This document shows, in pieces, positions 62,048 through 64,000 of a DNA stretch of 64,000 nt. The notes beneath the pieces were generated by a model, which saw only the letters and a list, made by a program, of their open reading frames with translations, ran no database searches and was not told where the DNA came from. The DNA lies in NCBI GenBank assembly GCA_963732375.1, contig CAVSZE010000015.1, positions 495,233 to 559,232 of the forward strand. The letters are read 5' to 3'. The position numbers were made by a program, and so were the translations under genes. How positions within the stretch are numbered: position 1 is the first letter of the stretch; the number at the start of each line of letters is the position of its first letter. Source of the DNA: RPQJ01 sp963732375 (GTDB lineage Bacteria > Pseudomonadota > Gammaproteobacteria > Steroidobacterales > Steroidobacteraceae).

Positions 62048-62587
62048 TTACTTGCGGAACGGGAAGCTGAAGGATTCGAGCAGCGCCCGCCCTTCACGGT
62101 CGTCCCGTGCCGTCGTGGTGATCGTGATGTCCATGCCCCGGATCGCGTCGATCTTGTCGTAGGGAATTTCCGGGAAGATGATCTGTTCCTTGACGCCGAA
62201 ACTGTAGTTGCCGCGGCCGTCGAACGAGCGCGCCGACACGCCGCGGAAGTCGCGGATGCGCGGCATCGCCACGTTGATCAGGCGATCCAGGAACTCGTAC
62301 ATCCGGGCGCCGCGCAGCGTCACCTTGGCGCCCACCGGCACCCCGGCGCGCAGCTTGAACGACGCGTTCGCCTTGCGCGACTTGGTCACGAGCGGCTTCT
62401 GGCCCGTGAGCGCAGTGAGGTCGTTGACCGCGCTGTCCATCGCCTTCTTGTCGGCGACGGCTTCGCCGACGCCCATGTTGACCGTGATGCGCGTGATTTT
62501 CGGCACGCTCATGAGATTGGTCAGCCCGAGGCTCGCCATGAGCTCAGGGACGACTTTCTCGCGGTAATACGTCTGCAGCCTCGCCAT
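62048..62587 (-). CDS. rplE: 50S ribosomal protein L5
   Basis: A 179-residue 5S rRNA-binding protein with PKITRITVNMGVGEAVADKK, TGQKPLVTKSRKANASFKLR and FGVKEQIIFPEIPYDKIDAI. The start MARLQTYYREKVV matches E. coli L5 in length; an ATG five codons upstream (MRVAG) is a weaker option. Confidence 0.98.
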   Translation of the reverse strand: MARLQTYYREKVVPELMASLGLTNLMSVPKITRITVNMGVGEAVADKKAMDSAVNDLTALTGQKPLVTKSRKANASFKLRAGVPVGAKVTLRGARMYEFLDRLINVAMPRIRDFRGVSARSFDGRGNYSFGVKEQIIFPEIPYDKIDAIRGMDITITTTARDDREGRALLESFSFPFRK

Positions 62588-62606
62588 GCCTGCCACCCTC
62601 ATCCGA

Positions 62607-62924
62607 TCAGGCGTCCACGACTTCGTCGTTGGACTTGAAGAAGCGCACCCGGCGACCGTCGCCCAGCGTGCGGATACCCACGCGATCGCCCTGCTTCGCG
62701 ACGGGGTTCCAGAGCATGACGTTCGAGAGGTGGAGGGAAGCCTCCTTCTCGACGACACCGCCCTGGGTCCCGCGCTGCGGGTTCGGCCGCGTGTGGCGCT
62801 TGACCATGTTCACGTTCTCGACGAGCACGCGGTCGTTCGCGACCACCCGGATCACGGTGCCGCGGCGGCCCTTGTCGCGGCCGGAAATCACGACTACCTC
62901 GTCGCCCTTGCGGATCTTGTTCAT
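62607..62924 (-). CDS. rplX: 50S ribosomal protein L24
   Basis: A 105-residue assembly-initiator protein with the KOW motif GDEVVVISGRDKGRRGTVIR and NMVKRHTRPNPQRGTQGGVV. GAGGAAT precedes the ATG. It lies between rplN and rplE. Confidence 0.98.
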   Translation of the reverse strand: MNKIRKGDEVVVISGRDKGRRGTVIRVVANDRVLVENVNMVKRHTRPNPQRGTQGGVVEKEASLHLSNVMLWNPVAKQGDRVGIRTLGDGRRVRFFKSNDEVVDA

Positions 62925-62956
62925 TCCTCGTTCCTCGGTCTCTTCCGGCCCGGCGC

Positions 62957-63325
62957 TCAGAGCACTTCCGGCGCGAGCGAGATGATCTTCATGAACCGCG
63001 CCGTGCGCAGCTCCCTGGTGACCGGCCCGAAGATACGGGTACCGATCGGCTCGAGCTTGTTGGTGAGCAGCACTGCGGCATTGCCATCGAAGCGGATCAG
63101 CGAGCCGTCCGGGCGCCGCACGCCCTGCGCGGTGCGCACGACCACGGCGTCGTAGACTTCGCCCTTCTTCACCTTGCCGCGCGGGATGGCGTCCCTGACG
63201 CTCACCTTGATCACGTCGCCCACGGTCGCGTAGCGGCGCTTGGAGCCGCCAAGCACCTTGATGCACATCAGCCGCTTGGCGCCGCTGTTGTCCGCGGCCT
63301 GCAGGATCGTCTGCATCTGGATCAT
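62957..63325 (-). CDS. rplN: 50S ribosomal protein L14
   Basis: A 122-residue protein, MIQMQTILQAADNSGAKRLM onward, ending FMKIISLAPEVL. L14 is the docking site of RsfS, whose gene lies at 33.3-33.9 kb with an unusual basic N-terminus. Confidence 0.98.
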   Translation of the reverse strand: MIQMQTILQAADNSGAKRLMCIKVLGGSKRRYATVGDVIKVSVRDAIPRGKVKKGEVYDAVVVRTAQGVRRPDGSLIRFDGNAAVLLTNKLEPIGTRIFGPVTRELRTARFMKIISLAPEVL

Positions 63326-63351
63326 GGTCTGGTCTCCTTACGTCGCCTGGC

Positions 63352-63639
63352 TCAGACCTGGCTCGCGCGCTTGACGACGCGCACCAGCCGCCACGCCTTG
63401 CGGCTGGAGAGGCGGCGGCACTCGGCGATGTCGACCAGGTCGCCCTCGCGGCCCTCGTCGTTCTCGTCGTGCGCCAGCAGCTTGGTGGTGCGGCGCACGT
63501 ACTTGCTGTAGCGGTCGTGCTTCACCAGCCGCTCCACGGCGACGGTGATCGTCTTCTGCATCTTGCTGCTCACGACGCGGCCCGTGAGGGTGCGCTTGGC
63601 GCCCTCGGCTCCCGTCTCCACGACGGCCTGCTCGGTCAT
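63352..63639 (-). CDS. rpsQ: 30S ribosomal protein S17
   Basis: A 95-residue OB-fold rRNA binder with LTGRVVSSKMQKTITVAVER and EGDLVDIAECRRLSSRKAWR. About ten extra N-terminal residues (TEQAVVETGAEG) precede the core. Its ATG touches the rpmC stop. Confidence 0.97.
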   Translation of the reverse strand: MTEQAVVETGAEGAKRTLTGRVVSSKMQKTITVAVERLVKHDRYSKYVRRTTKLLAHDENDEGREGDLVDIAECRRLSSRKAWRLVRVVKRASQV

Positions 63640-63851
63640 TACTTGGCACTCCCGTTGGCTGCCGCGCGGGCCTGCTCGCCCATCACGGTCTTCACGCGCG
63701 CGATGTTGCGGCGCACCTTGCCGGCCTGGTCGGACTTCGCAGCCTGGCCGGTGGCCTGCGCCATGCGCAGGTTGAACTGTTCCCTGCGCAACTTCAGGAG
63801 TTCTTCCTGGAGTTCGGGCTTACCCTTCTGCCTGAGATCTTTCGGCTTCAT
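63639..63851 (-). CDS. rpmC: 50S ribosomal protein L29
   Basis: A 70-residue helical protein near the peptide exit tunnel, with LQEELLKLRREQFNLRMAQA and RRNIARVKTVMGEQARAAA. Its ATG overlaps the rplP stop (ATGA-type junction). Confidence 0.97.
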   Translation of the reverse strand: MKPKDLRQKGKPELQEELLKLRREQFNLRMAQATGQAAKSDQAGKVRRNIARVKTVMGEQARAAANGSAK

Positions 63852-64000
63852 CAGCGCACCTGTCGCTTGACGAACAACGTGTCGACCGACAGCTTGCTGG
63901 CCGCAAGGCGGAACGCCTCGCGCGCGATGCTCTCGGTGACGCCTTCCATCTCGAAGAGCACCTTGCCGGGCTGCACGCGCGCGACGTAGTACTCGACGTT
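63851..64000 (-). CDS. rplP: 50S ribosomal protein L16 (partial, C-terminal end)
   Basis: The last 49 codons only; the gene continues past the right edge. It reads NVEYYVARVQPGKVLFEMEG, then REAFRLAASKLSVDTLFVKR, the C-terminus of L16, which shapes the A-site tRNA pocket. Position upstream of rpmC-rpsQ confirms it. Confidence 0.95.
   Translation of the reverse strand, partial: NVEYYVARVQPGKVLFEMEGVTESIAREAFRLAASKLSVDTLFVKRQVR

Overview
The window is a GC-rich (roughly two thirds G+C by eye), gene-dense bacterial chromosome segment. The gene set points to Gammaproteobacteria: a zapA - 6S RNA - 5-formyltetrahydrofolate cyclo-ligase neighbourhood, a miaB-phoH-ybeY-corC-lnt run followed by leuS-lptE-holA-nadD-rsfS-rlmH, Coq7-type ubiquinone synthesis, a Vfr/Crp-like regulator, and a standard S10/spc/alpha ribosomal block. 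The combination of coq7, an acidic-tailed Crp and the rng-yhdP-nit-tldD order suggests the Steroidobacter/Woeseia/Nevskia/Xanthomonas side of the class, but this is inference; no 16S rRNA is present.

Layout. 1-2.2 kb: ubiH (partial), pepP and a ygfB-like gene, leftward. 2.2-4.4 kb: a TIGR02449-type coiled-coil gene, zapA, 6S RNA, ygfA, an EVE-domain gene and a tiny lysine/alanine-rich gene with its own promoter and terminator. 4.4-8.9 kb: rpiA and the glycolate oxidase genes glcDEF. 9.0-12.1 kb: an accessory stretch of small VOC, NTF2-like, DUF3052 and membrane-protein genes mixed with decayed gene remnants. 12.1-13.0 kb: rplM-rpsI with a tRNA-Gln 6 nt downstream and a shared terminator. 13.3-24 kb: coq7, crp-like, rpe, djlA, purC, yihY-like, pmbA, darP, purE, purK and an ExeA-like ATPase fused to an FHA domain.

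23.7-46.6 kb is almost wholly leftward: ssb, miaB-phoH-ybeY-corC-lnt, an MBL hydrolase, leuS-lptE, then holA-nadD-rsfS-rlmH, osmC-like, maf-rng-yhdP-nit-tldD. A single rightward gene, a proline iminopeptidase, sits between lptE and holA. 46.7-51.4 kb holds an MFS transporter divergent from uvrA, plus a GNAT gene. 51.5-54.4 kb holds two tandem paralogous alanine-rich lipoproteins, pepQ, a 68-bp perfect-arm palindrome and mscL. 54.5-64 kb is the ribosomal block from rplQ to rplP (partial), all leftward.

Most of the window is housekeeping. I found no CRISPR array, prophage, complete insertion sequence or defence system, and no clear undescribed multi-gene system. The items most worth a second look are the 24-residue Lys/Ala gene, the repeat-bearing lipoprotein pair, the ATPase-FHA fusion, basic or acidic tails added to housekeeping proteins, a recurrent promoter layout giving almost leaderless messages, the decayed accessory region and the hairpin element next to pepQ.
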